A stretch of 64,000 nucleotides of DNA from Sisyra terminalis (taxonomy: Eukaryota; Arthropoda; Insecta; Neuroptera; Sisyridae): positions 42,295,050-42,359,049 of the forward strand of contig OY292277.1 of the NCBI GenBank assembly GCA_958496175.1, written 5' to 3'. Made by a program: the position numbers and the translations under genes. Position 1 is the stretch's first letter; every line of letters begins with the position of its first letter. Of the stretch, positions 33,610-47,062 are shown in pieces. The notes under the pieces are model-generated. The model was not told the DNA's origin, did not search any database, and worked only from the letters and a program-made list of their open reading frames with translations.

Positions 33610-36600
33610 TATCACTTCCTCTTTTAACGTTGTCTATGACTTCCAAATCATAACCAGGAAGTAGAGAACGGAAAATTTTAAAGTTAAAATATTTAAATTG
33701 CGGTTTATCCTTGTTGATGTGATCATTGGATCTCTATACTACTTTTTATAACTACCCATAAAAGATGTCCTTAATTCTTAAACTTATTAGAAAATTGGAA
33801 CTTCTACTTACTGATTACGGATACTGATTACTTTGACTTGAATAAAAAAATTTTATCTGGTTAATAAAATTGACGATCGGATTTTCTAGGATTTGGTGTA
33901 AGAGATTGCTATATAATTTTTTTTTAAAAATCTATAAAATGTTTACCTCCAGTGACTAACTTTCATATAAATTGGTAAATTAGTTAGGTCTAGATATATA
34001 TGGTTAAATATAGTGTAACTTGTTTAGAAGATTGTTTATGGGATAAAAGTCCAACTAGCACAAAATTTCAACCTGATTTTTTCCCGTTTCGAAAACTTCT
34101 GCCCCTTTTTGTCTAAATTTGTAATTGGATTTTTTTCTCTTGAAAACTAAACTACCTCTTCTTTTTTCTGCATTTGCCATTGCAACGATGGGAGTTTAGT
34201 CTGCAAAATGAAATTCGCTAATCGATCGAACAACTTCAATTCAACTTTTACTAGATACCTCCGCGTATGTTTGGGCGTAACTTGTTCAACCCGCATCCAC
34301 AAAAATACAGCTCGATAATAACAAAAATAATTACATAAAAAATGTTATTTATGATGGTCTTAATCATGTTCTACTTACACCAGCAACTCGAAATAGATGA
34401 TTGCATATTTTTTCCTCATTACCTCGTCGCGTTACATAATCATCCAACAAATCCAAACACCCATACCGTTATAATTTCACGTCCATTAAAAAAATGCTTT
34501 CCTTATCAAAAAGCAGAAACGTTTTTCTCCTGGTTTTCATACTATAAAAAAAAAAAAACAAATGTGATATGATTGATGGAACGGTGGATGGAAGAAAAAC
34601 CGGGCTAATACACATAAAACTTACGGTACATCTAATTAATACTAAGTGCAACTTACTAATGAAATTAAATAAAAATGTCAACTAAATCATACGGAAAAGC
34701 AAGTTTTTTTTTCGAATTCCTCGTTGATTAATGTGTCCAACACGTCGGGTGATTGATGGCGAATAATTTTTTATTTCTTTAAAATCTTTTCAAAATGTAC
34801 GTCCCGTTAGAGTCCTAAACCTTTTTGGGGTCAATCCTTACCAATATCCATAAATTATCGCTTAATCTTCCGAATCGGTATCTTCTATACCTTCTATGCC
34901 TTATTTATGGTCTTGTTTCCAAACGTGATAATTTGATTAATTTATGTTCCTGATACTTTCCTTCCAGATTGTCACTCGAAAAAATCTCTAATTATTATTT
35001 AAAGTTCATTACTCCGTAGTTAAATGATCCTAAACGACTTGAGTAATCGATGCATTGGAAAGAAAAAAAAAACGCCATGGCCTTTTGTCTTTCGGAAACA
35101 ATAGAAATGCACAAATGAATTTCGAGTTATCTCAATGTTTTTCGTTTGAGATTATTTATTTGAGTTATTTAATTATTTTATTGATATTTTTGTATATTTA
35201 ACCCCTGCGGATGTAAATTGTTTTATTTTTATTTTTTTTTTCGAGATGAATAAAGGCCAAGTTTTATGTACAGTTAGGTGTACAGCCTCGAGTTACGATA
35301 TGATTTACCTTTGATTGTATAACAATCGGGATATTTCCTCTCTTTCTCACGATACTAAAATATATTATAATAAAATGATTATTCTTCATTTCAATATACA
35401 TACGAAGATGAGATTTATATCTTCGAAAAACTTTTAAAAATTTCAAAAAAAACGCATCGTCAACCTCACGAACCTGAACACTGAACACAGGTAGTTAATA
35501 CCCCAATGCATTAACATTTAAATCCACCATTAAATCTTGAAATCTCAAAAATTTTTAGGACTAACATTATTCATGTTTCCTTTTGCTTTTCCTTTGAGAC
35601 ATTCATATCTTTACAATACCTTGAATATACCCATTTGAATCTCTGATGATCATTCGTGCTATAAAGAACAACAGTTATCACGTCTATAGCTCGGGGCACA
35701 GTGCCCTTTTAGCTCTTGCATCTTGATATTTTACTTTTCTTCTCTTTTTAGCGATCTAACGGCATTTCAGTGAAATTGTCACTGTAATACTTTCATTACG
35801 ATCATTAAAACCGACAAAATAAAAACGTGAAAAACATTTAGTTTACAACTCATTTATGTTGCTTATCCATTGTTGTTCCATCTTCCAAATTGCCGTGTGA
35901 ATATCCCAAGTCAAAGAAAGAAAATTAAATATTTGATTTAAAACTATCATTCACTCAAACATTTCGATCTCAATTTCTCAAAATCGATTTCAATGAATGT
36001 GAAACAGTCGCTACTGAAAGAATAACACCTCGGTGACCTTGACATGGCATGTATTTAATAATATTTACATACACCGGTTTATTTTACTAAGTTATAAGAC
36101 TAATTCTTCTATTTACCGAAATTGAAATTGTTAATCAACGGATAAATATTATTTTTACACGTACACAAAGAAGATAAAATTGGTTAATGATTACTGACAC
36201 GATTTCCGGATATTTTATGTTTCATTTACCAACCTTTGAAGTAATAGAGGCTATAAAATCTAATAATGATTCCGAGTAGATTAGTTTTCATTGAAATATA
36301 GAAAGTATTGAAACACATAGCAGTAACATTTAGGGTAAATTAATAATTTGGTCATGCGAACAAAGTACTTATTCCATTTTATTAGGTCTAATTAAGCTTT
36401 TTATTTTCGTACAAAGTGTACCGATTTTTTCAGAACTTTCGAAAATTGGTACTAAATTTTTATTCTAAAAATTTAGGTTTAGGATTATCAAAATTAAAAG
36501 TGGTACAGAATTACGATTTCAGCGCCAAAAGGTCGGAACTTTCGATAGGTTTTATACTTCAATCTTTGGATTAGAAAATTTTGAATCTGGATTTTTCTTC

Positions 36601-37335
36601 CCGAAATTCCTTGGTAATTTTTTGGTGATGTAATTCATTGATATTTCTTAGTCTCAGAAGTTATACAATGTGCAAATAATCATTTCTAATCCAACATCCA
36701 AATCAAATTTAAAATTTCCTGTTCCGAATCCGTTTCCGGTAATTCCACTTCCATAAGATTGTAATGTACCCAATTAAATATAAAAAGCTCCAAAATTTAA
36801 ACAATAGTAACAAAATATAATTATAATATAACTTATAAAAAACAACTTTTACTTGCTACTCGTTACTTATAAATTTGAAAACTTTTAATACAGAATAAAA
36901 TATACACACCTTACTTATTAACTAACAATAAATTACTCTATATAATGAAATAATAATGATAATTGATTTCTTAGTTTGATTTTTTTTTTTGTTGAAAAAA
37001 GTTTTTAATTATATTTATATTTACTTCTCTGAAATTTGTAACTTAATTAATATTAACAAAATTAAGGCTACAATTTACTATACGATACGATGCGTATTTG
37101 ATCGATTTTTGTCTATTGTACATCATTCAAGGAAAAAGGAAACATTTACAGGCAACTACAGGAGACCTCACTAAAGTAGACCTGCGGCAATCCGGAAAAT
37201 GTTTTGTAAGATAGTATTAGATTATCAAATTTTTTAACTATGAAGTATTACCAGTGACCCCTTGTAGTTCGAAACATTCTTGGATAAGAGTACCTTGTAA
37301 TTTGGCAATTTATGCTTTTTTTTTAATTATTTTTT
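33610..37335. other. AT-rich DNA, nothing assigned
   Basis: Short frames at 34342-34681 and 35264-35488 are low complexity or overlapping on both strands and are not supported as genes. No element ends are identified in this 3.7-kb stretch. Confidence 0.35.
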
Positions 37336-37339
37336 AGTT

Positions 37340-37870
37340 GAGGTGTCCAGAATAGAGTTAATTGGACCTCAATACTTTTTTTGGTTCTTATTTTACTAAG
37401 TTATTACCAAGTAGCCTGGTGAGCTTTAACATCTGACCTATAAAGGGATTTTGGACTTTTGGACTTTATTCCAGTTCCAGGGTTTGATATCCCTGGTTCC
37501 TTAGCTCCATATGTCTCCATTCATTCAGAGCATCACATTTCTACATAATGTAAAAAGCGGTTTCGTCCTTTGCTTGGTAAAATCTACATCTTGGATCACC
37601 CAAATAGTATCTCAATTATATGCTGCTACTTTAGTCCCCAGTGGCCGAATATTAGATCTGTTATTACTCTAATTTTTTTTATTTTAAAATTATGTACTTT
37701 AGTACTTTGGTTCCGGGAATTTCTATGATTTTCTATCACATTCTTACTGTTTCTGGCCTGATGGCGTTCCTCTTCATTGTATAGTGATTTTTCTTAATCT
37801 ACCTATTCTTTGATGGCATTTTTCACTGCCGATTTTGTAACACCAACAGGGTAGTAACAGGGTAGTAAGG
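37340..37870 (-). pseudogene. LINE RNase H / C-terminal relic
   Basis: Minus-strand translation includes LGDPRCRFYQAKDETAFYIM, a stop, then KCDALNEWRHMEL. This is the Cys-rich C-terminal motif of R1/I-type non-LTR retrotransposons (L.D..CR.C...DET..HIL..C.AL..R). TDLIFGHWGL precedes it, matching the end of the RNase H domain (LITGH..L). Further upstream AVKNAIKE and YNEEERHQAR fit the same polyprotein. Stops are frequent. No 3' tail or duplication was found. Confidence 0.62.
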
Positions 37871-37879
37871 ATAGTTTTG

Positions 37880-39035
37880 TAACACATACTAGGGTAGGAA
37901 GTTTATTGTATATGATTTTTGTGTGTACCCTTATTGGAATACCAAATAATAGAAAGTGATTGATTAGACAGAGGTTGGATTACCGGAAGTCTAATGTATG
38001 TAGCTCCAAGAAGCCTCGCTACTAAAGTTTAGGTACCCTAATTGTTATTAGTTTCCTTCTCTCTATCTATTAGTTTTCATAATTTGCAACAAATTTTACC
38101 AATCGTATACAAATTTTAAACTATTAATCAAAGATAGTTATCGGTTTTTCCACTTACTTAAAAGCTCAAAGCTCAACGCTCTCAAATGCCCAAGTGATTT
38201 TAAAATTCCTACGTAAGAAAAGTTTTGATATTTTTAGAACTCCTATCTTCTTTTAGTAAGATAAAATAGAATACCAATTACCAACTGTGTGGAAAAATAA
38301 TAAATCGAGGAAAGTTTTGACCTTCTATGTTCTGAAAATGCGTAATCGTCAAATTACTTAATTGATAAATGATCCGTATTTCTAGAGACGTTATGAGTAG
38401 CACGTTAAAAATTATAAGGCTTAAAAATTAAAGCTTTAATATCAAAACTTATTGTTGGGAATCTTTTGTTTGAATCTTGAGACTTTTGCGAGCTTTATTT
38501 AAGCTGAGATGTGACTTATTTAAGTATTAAAATATCTATTGACACATATGCAAATATTATGTTTGGGTTTGCAGTAAGCCTCCACTAATGGTCCTATGCA
38601 TCTTAGGATCATGTTTTTCTCTTGATCTTCGTCATTTGGGAATATTCAGGAATAACGGGAGAGCAATATAAAATAGAACGATTTTGTATTATTACACCTG
38701 TACAGTATTCCTACTTTTCTATACATTAAATGCCCAATGTTTCAAATAAAGATTGATCTTACATTATAATTGTTTCTTATTTAGTCATTTTATAATGGTT
38801 ATATTTAAGAAGTAATTTACTTGATCAAAGTTTTGGAAAATTATCAATTTTTTCTACGTTTTAACGTTGATTTAAGAGTAATAACACAACAATCTGATGC
38901 CTGCTAATGAATGTAAATTAGCGTTGAAAAAGGAAACTTATTAACTGCGTCTAATTTAAAACTCTAAATTGGTTAATCAGTGTTGGTTTTAACATTTTCG
39001 TTGTGCTAAATAATAAAATGAAATTGCATTGTTTT
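37880..39035. other. Nothing recognised
   Basis: AT-rich DNA. A small tandem repeat (CAGGGTAGTAA twice) lies at 37848-37870 just before it. Confidence 0.35.
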
Positions 39036-39039
39036 AATA

Positions 39040-39451
39040 TGTAAGGAGAGACGATATCAAGTTGCAAATGTCAGCCTCATGGTGCGATGACATTTAACAA
39101 TGCGGTCGCTATTGGTTGCCTCGAACGCGTCTATTGTCTAATAAAACGACGACAAAGCATTGTTGTTTTAACGTTGGCATATTACATCATAAGGCTATCC
39201 CTATGTCTGATCGAATATTATATGGGACATATGTTGTAAACGTTGCTGGAAAAAGCTGCAGTCTCATGAAAATAAATAGATCGCTAAATAGTAGCTACAA
39301 TAAAATAGACGGCGACAACCGGTGACAACGCGACTCGGCCTCATTTAACAGCAGCGAACATATTATGCGAAAAATTTCAATGTTCACTCGTTCGCGAGCA
39401 GCCACATCAACGTCAATTTCCAGAATCATCAGGCTGTGTAAAATTTTCAAG
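39040..39451 (+). other. CpG-rich stretch ending in a possible splice donor
   Basis: Composition shifts to CpG-containing words (TCGAACGCGTC, ACGACGAC, CGGCGACAACCGG, GTTCGCGAGC). It ends ATTTTCAAG/GTAAAACAC (GT at 39452). A 69-codon frame at 39116-39325 has no recognised domain. Like 21734-22110, this could be a 5' UTR exon with its promoter. Confidence 0.28.
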
Positions 39452-39548
39452 GTAAAACACATTGTATTTGCTAATTTAATCCGGCGCTGCGATCAGGTTT
39501 GAGTGAAAAAATTCCCGGCCAAGAGAAAATCGAATATTCAATACCTAA

Positions 39549-39605
39549 GCAGGTCCGCATTTACGATATAAGCGAACAGGCCACCATAAAATGGACCCCC
39601 CAAAA
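39549..39605 (+). mobile_element. hAT-like terminal fragment
   Basis: CAGGTCCGCATTTACGATAT then CAGGCCACC and GGACCCCCC, the same terminal style as at 30062. Partner end not found. Confidence 0.33.
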
Positions 39606-40109
39606 ATATTAGAAAGTATAAAAAAATTAGAGAAAATATTTCGTTTACATCTTATAAAAATAAAACTTTTACCACTTCTTTAAAAGATTATAAAGCCACA
39701 GTAGCTGCTGATTGCTTAGCCGCAACCTCTACGCACCCAGATGTAAACAGATATAATTTCGTGTAAACTTTTCATTTATGACGTATATTTATTTCATTTG
39801 TACCACATTAAAGCTATATTTAATGTTATAAAGCTGCCTGTAAAAAAACGTAAATCGAAGTTTCCTGTCCTCAAAGATACTATTTGTTTTCCAATTACCA
39901 ATGCTTAGTGCAATATAGTGCCGCATGAAGCCGCTCTGTACGAGCCTTAAATTGGAGCAAATTAATTCCCAAGTGCGACGGTAGAGTGCGTTATACTTTG
40001 TTTAGTTGGAGAAAATTTAAGTTTGGCAAGTTTTAACAACCTTTAATGGAATTTTAAATACTAAAATTTCTCTCATTTATATGGCATATCTATACTGAAG
40101 TATTTTCGA

Positions 40110-41092
40110 ACATTTAAAAATAAAATTAACAATGAGATTCTAGCAGATTAGGGCTATTAGTTGATATTATTTGTTTCCAGAAAACACCTTCCATCCTCTA
40201 AACGTTTTAAAACAAAATTTAAGAATTGTTCTACGCTTCTTAAAACATTGACTCTACCATCTCTTCGCAAACCATTCTAGATACTTGTCTAGGTCCTTTT
40301 CTCAACCACTGTCTCATGAACCCTTCAAATCGACCCTGCCTGTCCAACCTTTGTACTTGAACTCTAATGATGGGGTTTCGTTACTGAAAAATCTAGGAAC
40401 CAGGAATCTATATCGGAATTGGAAAGCATAATAGTCGTTAAGCGTAGAATTAAGATAGAAAATTTCATTTGCGTAAACAGAAGGAAAAAATTCAGTTAAT
40501 TTATATTTCTTCATATTCCCCCATATTAAAACTTTGAATCTGTTGACTTCATTGCTGGTGTCAAATTTTAAATGCAACACCTAAAAAGGTGGCTAAATCG
40601 ATGAGTTCTTGAAAAGAAATCGCTAAAATTTGACTTAAGTTATACAAAGAGTATTTAAAAATAAAAAAAAACAATGAGATTCTTTTGTTTCCAGAAAACA
40701 CTTTTCAACCCCCAAACGTATTAAAAGAAAATTCAAGAATTAAACCACGCCTCTTAAAACATTGATTTTATTGATAAATTTTTTGTGCCCATACCTTACG
40801 TAATATTATTTAATTTTTATTAAGTCCACTTTCCTGCTAAAAAATTAAATAATTTTGATTTTATTATCTCTTAACAACCGTACCCTCTTTCAATACTTGT
40901 CTAGGTACTTTTCTCGACCATTGTCTCTTGAACTCATCAACTCGACTCTTCCTGCCAATCTTTAACTTGTGCACTAATGATGAACTTTCGTTATAATAGA
41001 ATCTAGGGACCAGAAAGTCTATAGTGGAATTGGATAGCAGTTGTAGTCATTAAACGATGAGATCAAGCTAGAAAATTCCATGTTCCTAAAAC
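40110..41092 (+). repeat. Tandem segmental duplication, ~0.4-kb units
   Basis: Unit 1 (about 40110-40480) and unit 2 (about 40650-41092) share AACAATGAGATTCT, TTTGTTTCCAGAAAACAC, CTTAAAACATTGA, ACTTGTCTAGGT.CTTTTCTC and AATCTAGG.ACCAG in the same order. Unit 2 is longer because it contains an insertion at 40773-40854. An 88-codon minus frame in unit 1 (40314-40580) is not conserved in unit 2, so no gene is supported. Confidence 0.7.
40762..40865 (+). mobile_element. 5'-truncated family beta insertion with 11-bp duplication
   Basis: TTGATTTTATT occurs at 40762-40772 and 40855-40865. Between them, 82 bp end in the family beta 3' sequence (AAGTCCACTTTCCTGC, TAAAAAATTAAATAATT). Unit 1 of the surrounding duplication lacks it (TTGACTCTACC at about 40247-40257). 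The truncation removes the hammerhead-like motif. A 5'-truncated copy with a target duplication is the mark of target-primed reverse transcription. Confidence 0.75.
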
Positions 41093-41099
41093 AGACATA

Positions 41100-42500
41100 T
41101 GTAACTCGCTAGGTTTGTAAATTACACAGGTTGCCCCCTTAGGAAAGAAAATGTCGTCACCCGAAGGTTCCAAAGTATTTAGAAGTGTAAATCAGTCAGA
41201 ACATATATAGAAATTGAATAAATATACGAAATACACGTAGGATGTTGATATATTGTTACCAATGTTACTAACAGCTGACTTGAATTCCTTCTGGATACGT
41301 CACTTTGAGCCCATGAGGCTACCTGTGTATTTTATAAACCTTGGTTCATGGGTGCCTAGAAGGGTCGAAATATTAAGCTCAATATCCTTTTAAACCATTC
41401 GAACATTTTTATCTCCTAAAACTCTTTCCTTGATTGAACCACCGAAGTCTATCCAGAGACCTCCACAAATCTAGTCCGTCCCTGCACCTACGTTATAAAT
41501 TTCATTGCACATTACATATTACACATGCACATTGCACATCGTTCGATCTCCAATCCTCCAAAGTCTTTAGATCAAGTGCGAGGTGTTTAAATGCGAAAGG
41601 ACGTTTGTCGATCAAACCTTCCACATCAGTAGACAGTTTGGTTAGCCACTACTGATGAGTTTTTTAGCACGTCCGCCATAACTAAGTGACGTAATGAGGC
41701 GTAACATTCAGTGATCTGGATCAGACTGACACATGCATATATATCTTGCAATGCACTCCTTTTCAATACAAATACGATACCCATACATTTATAAAAAGGA
41801 TGTGCAAGAAATTTTAATAGCGTCTTCTCTTATATTGCTGTGACCTTTAAAAATCAAGCAAATGTGAACTTTTTATGCTCTTTTATCCTCTTACAACCTT
41901 AACTTATCGATCGTATAAACAAAAAACGAAAGTAACAATATCATACATAAAACTATGTAAAACGAGAGGCATAACACAGAGTTTTAATCCATGGAGAAAA
42001 AAGAAAAGTCAATTGCGGGGAAAACACTTATATCAACTAAGTATGCGATGATAAATAAGTCATGGAATGCAAAACGAATCTTAACTTTACGATCTATATA
42101 AAATACAAATAAGAGCAAGGCTTAAAGTTTATGATGAATATATTCAAGTCGTAGATAATTCCATCGTTAAGTACAGAAATGGGTTGGAAGAACGTCTCTC
42201 AAATGATTACACCCTATAAAAGGAATCGACGAAAACCTACTGAAACTACGTTAAATTTTTCTAACTTAGAAATTCTTAATGACTTTATTTATAACGACTT
42301 AGTTATATGAGTATTGAATCAACAATAAATTAATGTATTAACAATATATATTTATACCAATCTAGTACTACTGGGTGACCACAGAAAAGTGTTGTCTAAC
42401 AATTGGAATAAGTTAGGAAATTGCGTGAATATATTTTGAATATTTGTATTCCCATAACTTATTGATAATTGGAAAAACTTGTTAACAATCATCTTGCGGT
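41100..42500. other. Unassigned DNA
   Basis: The 73-codon frame at 41434-41655 has no recognised domain. No transposon ends are seen. Confidence 0.3.
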
Positions 42501-42509
42501 GTCCAATAG

Positions 42510-42735
42510 TCAAAGGATTTATAGGGATCTTATCTTTGGCAAATTACCCTTAAAAACCAGTTCCATACCCAAAAATACCCATAGATTATTATTTTAGTGA
42601 AATATTAGGAATTTTTATAGGGAAAGGATTCATAGGATTCTTGCCGATTACAGATTATCCTTTAAAAGTTCTTTCAGCTCTTTCTATTACAATCGAATAC
42701 CTTTAGGAATACCCGTAGCTTATTACTTCAATGAA
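42510..42735 (+). repeat. Tandem repeat, period about 110 bp
   Basis: Two units (42515-42609 and 42622-42735) share AAAGGATT.ATAGG.ATCTT, ATTA.CCTTTAAAA, AATACCC.TAG.TTATTA and TGAAATATTA. A weaker third unit may start near 42407. The SINE at 42742 follows directly. Confidence 0.5.
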
Positions 42736-42741
42736 ATATTA

Positions 42742-42882
42742 TTTTTTAATTATTATTTACTATTGCTTTATAACTACTAAGGTCTTTAGCGACTATAGGG
42801 TTAATAAAAATCCGTAATTGAAAAGTATCAAAAAGCTCGATGCAGTTTTGGAGCGGTCACCTAGACCTCTCGACCACCGATA
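42742..42882 (-). repeat. tRNA-derived SINE copy, internal head deletion
   Basis: Minus strand: GGTGGTCGAGAGGTCTAGGT, GACCGCTCCAAAACTGC, then body ATACTTTTCAATTACGG, TTAACCCTATAGTCGCTAAA, TATAAAGCAATAGTAAATAA. The B-box part is missing. Confidence 0.7.
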
Positions 42883-45669
42883 CACTCATTGGGAATTTGA
42901 TGTTACAAGTTTCCACTAAAGTTTATTTTTTTCATATTTTACTCAACACTATGAATTCCAAAACTTTTCCCATCAATACCACTTGAGTAATTTAGTCAAG
43001 TATCATAGTTTAACTGTTAAAGTATAACCCCTTAATTTTCGGGAAAGAAATTATGGATTATTTAAATTAAAGTACAGCTGCAAATGTTGTACTTTTTTTT
43101 AGAAGGATTAGTTCTTTACATAGAAAAGGTAGAAAACAATACTATCAAAAATTGGCGTTTGTTGTATATAATACTCTTCATATTTCAAGCAATATCATTG
43201 TTATTGTCAATTTTCCTTGATTATATTTATTGCATTGCATTTTTCTGAAGCAAAATAATACAAGTGATATTCTTCCATAAAACATATAAAGTTATAGCTT
43301 CGTTATTATTAATTTATTTTTATCAGAGGACTTTGTAATTAGACTCAACTATTATTTCTTCCTTATAAGTAATAAGATCGCCATGGTCACTTATTTTTAT
43401 CTCAAACTAAAAACTTAAGAATTAAAACTAAAGCTTACTTTAAGCTTAAGAACTTAAAACCAACCCAAAAGTGGTTGAAAATAAAACGTATAGATTAGAC
43501 ATGAGCCTATACTTAATACTTTGAAATGCAATAATTGCATTAATTGGTTTCATAAATGATAAAATTTAATAACCAAATATATTTCTGCCCATATGAATCT
43601 TTTCATCCAATAGCGTGCTAATTCAAAAAATGACAAAAACGACGAAAATTTTGCAAATTTTAGGGAATACTAAAGCTAGTTGGCTATAGTGGTTGGTAGA
43701 CTAATTCTCAATAACTAATCTAAGGTATACGAATATATCGAAATGTAACTAAGGCCATGATTTATATAGATCACGACATTACTATCACCTACGGGAAAAA
43801 AGCTGTGCTTACATTTCAATAAGCAACGCCTGTAAGCTTAAATTTTCCGTACTCCGGTTTTTGTTGTAGGGCCTCCGATTGAATAAAATGTTATTAGAAA
43901 ATTGGTTCATTTGTAAGTTCGATGCTTTAGCTTTGTACTTCATAACATTGCTTTTAATTCTGAGCTTTTGTTGAGGTCAGAAACTGAAAAGGATAGAAAC
44001 TGATTTGAAACCACAAATTTAAAGTTCGAAAATCCATCTTCAACAGCTTGCTGATGAAAAATATGGCCAAATTTATTACCTAATTTAAAAATTAATATTT
44101 TTATTAATAATTAATATTTTTAAATTCTGTTACGCAAATGAGCAGATAACTTGTGGCCTATACAAGTAGAAAATATTTTAAAAAAAAATTTTCTCCATTA
44201 AAATTTCATCTTTTTTTATCATTAGTAATTAAAAAAATAAGCAAATGGATCGTTTCTGCCTACAAATGAATTTAAGTTACTGTTTATAACTGAGATGCAT
44301 TATATTTCGCTTTAATAATGCATTTGGAATTTTTTCCTTGATTTTTAGTTTTTCTTCCTAAATTCAATTTAAAAAATTCACTTTTTCCCCACATAAAAAT
44401 GCTTTATTGGTGTAGATAGTATAAGTCTGTGTTTAACACGATTTTTTGTGGATTTTTAGAAACTAAGCTTTTCTTGCTACTTTTGGCATATACAGCCTAA
44501 AATTCTTAAGTTTTAGCACTAAAAAACGTAAATAATAATCTTACTTTCTCCGTATGAGAAAAAACAGAAATTTATTACAAATTTTTTAATGGCACTTCAA
44601 ATTTATTAGGTCTGATTAATCTTCGATAAGATACGAGCACTTCCGTTAGTCATTGAGTTCAATTTTGTATGTTTTATTCGAATTGCAGACATAGCTTTTA
44701 GGTTTTGCGTCATTAAATAATTGAACTAATCATTGAGTAAGGTAAGTAACATACAAATCTAAGCATTCTCTATATATTTAGACTTAGAAATCTAACGGAA
44801 TTCGGATCATTAGCTAAAAGTTCAAATCGTCTTCAATTAATTCATCCGGTCTTAAAATATAACCGTCCACTCGTTCTATTCGCTGTGAACCGAATTTTTC
44901 TCTCATCCAAATTTCCCATCGCTTCTTTATTATTCCATATTATGACGGTTTTTCAACTCTTCGAAAATCTTCAAGTCCCAAGTCATGTGGTTTTTACATT
45001 GTTCGAACGATTGTATTGTTGGAAAATCTTTACAGTTTTCTCGTCGTCTATTCTAAGTAAACAATTACGATTTCGGTATTGGTATAGTTACACATGAAAT
45101 GAATCCGGCAATTATGATTGGTTTATTGATTTTTAATTTTATCGTTATTATTAAGGAAATAATAAAACACTTTCTTCTTTCCGGCTGCAAAAAAATCCAA
45201 TCACTTTTCATTGGCAAAATAAAATGAAAAGTAAATTAAGAAAATTCACTTCGCATCTCTTTATGATCGGTTTGTTAATTAGATTGGGATATTTTTCTTA
45301 TCGTCCACCTTTCACGATTTTTTTTTTTGGAAGCAGGAAACCATCAAATACGTATCAATTAAAATTCGATGAAAACTAATTTAATTATATAATGACTTCA
45401 TTAGTGAATTTGCCAAGAGAAAACGATCGAATTTTTTCAAAGGCAAAAAATTGGTGAAAAGAACAGTACGTATTTTTTTTTTTATATTTTCAATAGAATT
45501 TACTAAGTAGGAGACCTATATTTATAAAAATCGAAAGAAATAGAAAGTCAAAGCGATTTAAATCTCACATTTGTTTAAAATTAACAATTGTAAAAAAATA
45601 TACATGTATATGAATTAAATTGTTTCAGTATTGATTTTTATTGATCTGAATGTGTAAGGAATAGGGGTG

Positions 45670-45775
45670 CTAACGATACATCGATTTTTTCAAACATCGA
45701 TATATCGTTCATAATTATCGATGTTTTAAGATCGACGTTGAAACCCTAAACGATGTTTTATGAACGATTTTTTAT
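45670..45775. other. Cluster of ATCGAT-type sites
   Basis: ACATCGATTT, ACATCGATATATCG, TTATCGATG, AGATCGACG and ACGATTTT lie within about 100 bp, after GGGGTGCTAACGATAC. Either a transposon end rich in this word or a binding-site cluster (ATCGAT is the core of DREF/BEAF-type sites in flies). Confidence 0.35.
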
Positions 45776-47035
45776 TCTAGCACCATATTTTTTCAAATCT
45801 AATCACAACCTTTTTGGCTTTATTGAAATTTTTTTATAAAATTTTGACCTTAACATTGAACCAATCAATGTTAGCATTGCAATGCATTATATCAAATTGA
45901 GAAAGTAAAAGTTTGATTCAATAAATATTAAATGACTGGACAGAAGATAACATTGTTGTGGGCTTAGAACCTTATAGACCAATATCAGTTTCCTTCTTGA
46001 AAAGGTTTTGTATTAGCATTTTAGATCGAATTATCGATTACCGATTTGATTGATTACTGATTGATCGAGTGATTTGATTTGGATCGAATTGTTATTTACA
46101 AAGAAGAAAAACCTATTCATTATGGTAATTGAAAATTATTTATATAGGTATATTATATTGATTCAGTGAAATTTGAGATGGAATTAATAAGCTCGAGTCG
46201 ATTTAGCATTAGTTATCCTTGAATGGTAAATGAATTGAAATTAAATGAACTCGTTATTTATACATGAAGACTTAAGATGAAAAATAATTCATAAAAAACT
46301 TAATTCTTCAACAATGAAGTCATTCATCAAGCAGTTTATAAAAACATTTTTTAATATTATTCTTTTCTTTAAACAAGCCTTTACTTATTAATGTTAATCA
46401 AAGCTTTCCTTTTGAATACTTAAAGTTTTTCTTCTATTTTTACGAAGTTACTTTTTATGTGAATTCCATTTATTGAAAATATCAATAGAAAGCCAGTCCA
46501 ATCACCAATATTCCATCTTCGATATATGCAATTTACAATTTCAATTTATTCCTTTCTATTACCAACTTTAATTTCGTATATCTTCAGTTCTTTATCAATC
46601 AAATAAAACTGTTCTAATTGGCAATCTCAACACTGTTCGGTCTTCGTCCGAAAAAATCACATAACGGAAAATCATTTCATATTTACAAGGTTTATGAAAG
46701 AAAAGTAATCGAAACTCCAAAACAAACACAAATATCATTTTTTTTCCAACAATCATTGAGAAAATACAAACGAAATCCGTTACATCAAATAATACTTTGA
46801 TGGAAAAATAAAGCACTGGCAAAAAAAGCTGATCTCTATTGATTGATCAATCTTATAAGTAATTTTAGAAACGTTTTCGCTTACAGCAAAATGATCTTAA
46901 GTGAAATAAAAAAGACAATTATTAACTGTAGTATCAACCTTATAAATTAATTACATTTTTTTTCTTCATTTGTACATAGTACGTGTTTACAATTGTTACC
47001 TTGTTGAAGAAGGTCTTGAGAAGATATTTTATTTT

Positions 47036-47062
47036 ATATATGTATATATATATATATATACA
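47036..47062 (+). repeat. (TA)n microsatellite
   Basis: Nearly uninterrupted TA repeat ending in CACA. Confidence 0.88.

Noticed and set aside
43680..43740. tRNA-like text (TTGGCTATAGTGGTTGGTAG)
   Set aside because: The A-box resemblance is weak, no B box or cloverleaf arms can be formed, and the SINE body does not follow.
44689..44741. Interval between TTGCAG acceptor and AAG/GTAAGTAAC donor
   Set aside because: All three frames have stops and the pyrimidine tract is weak; a non-coding exon is possible but unsupported.
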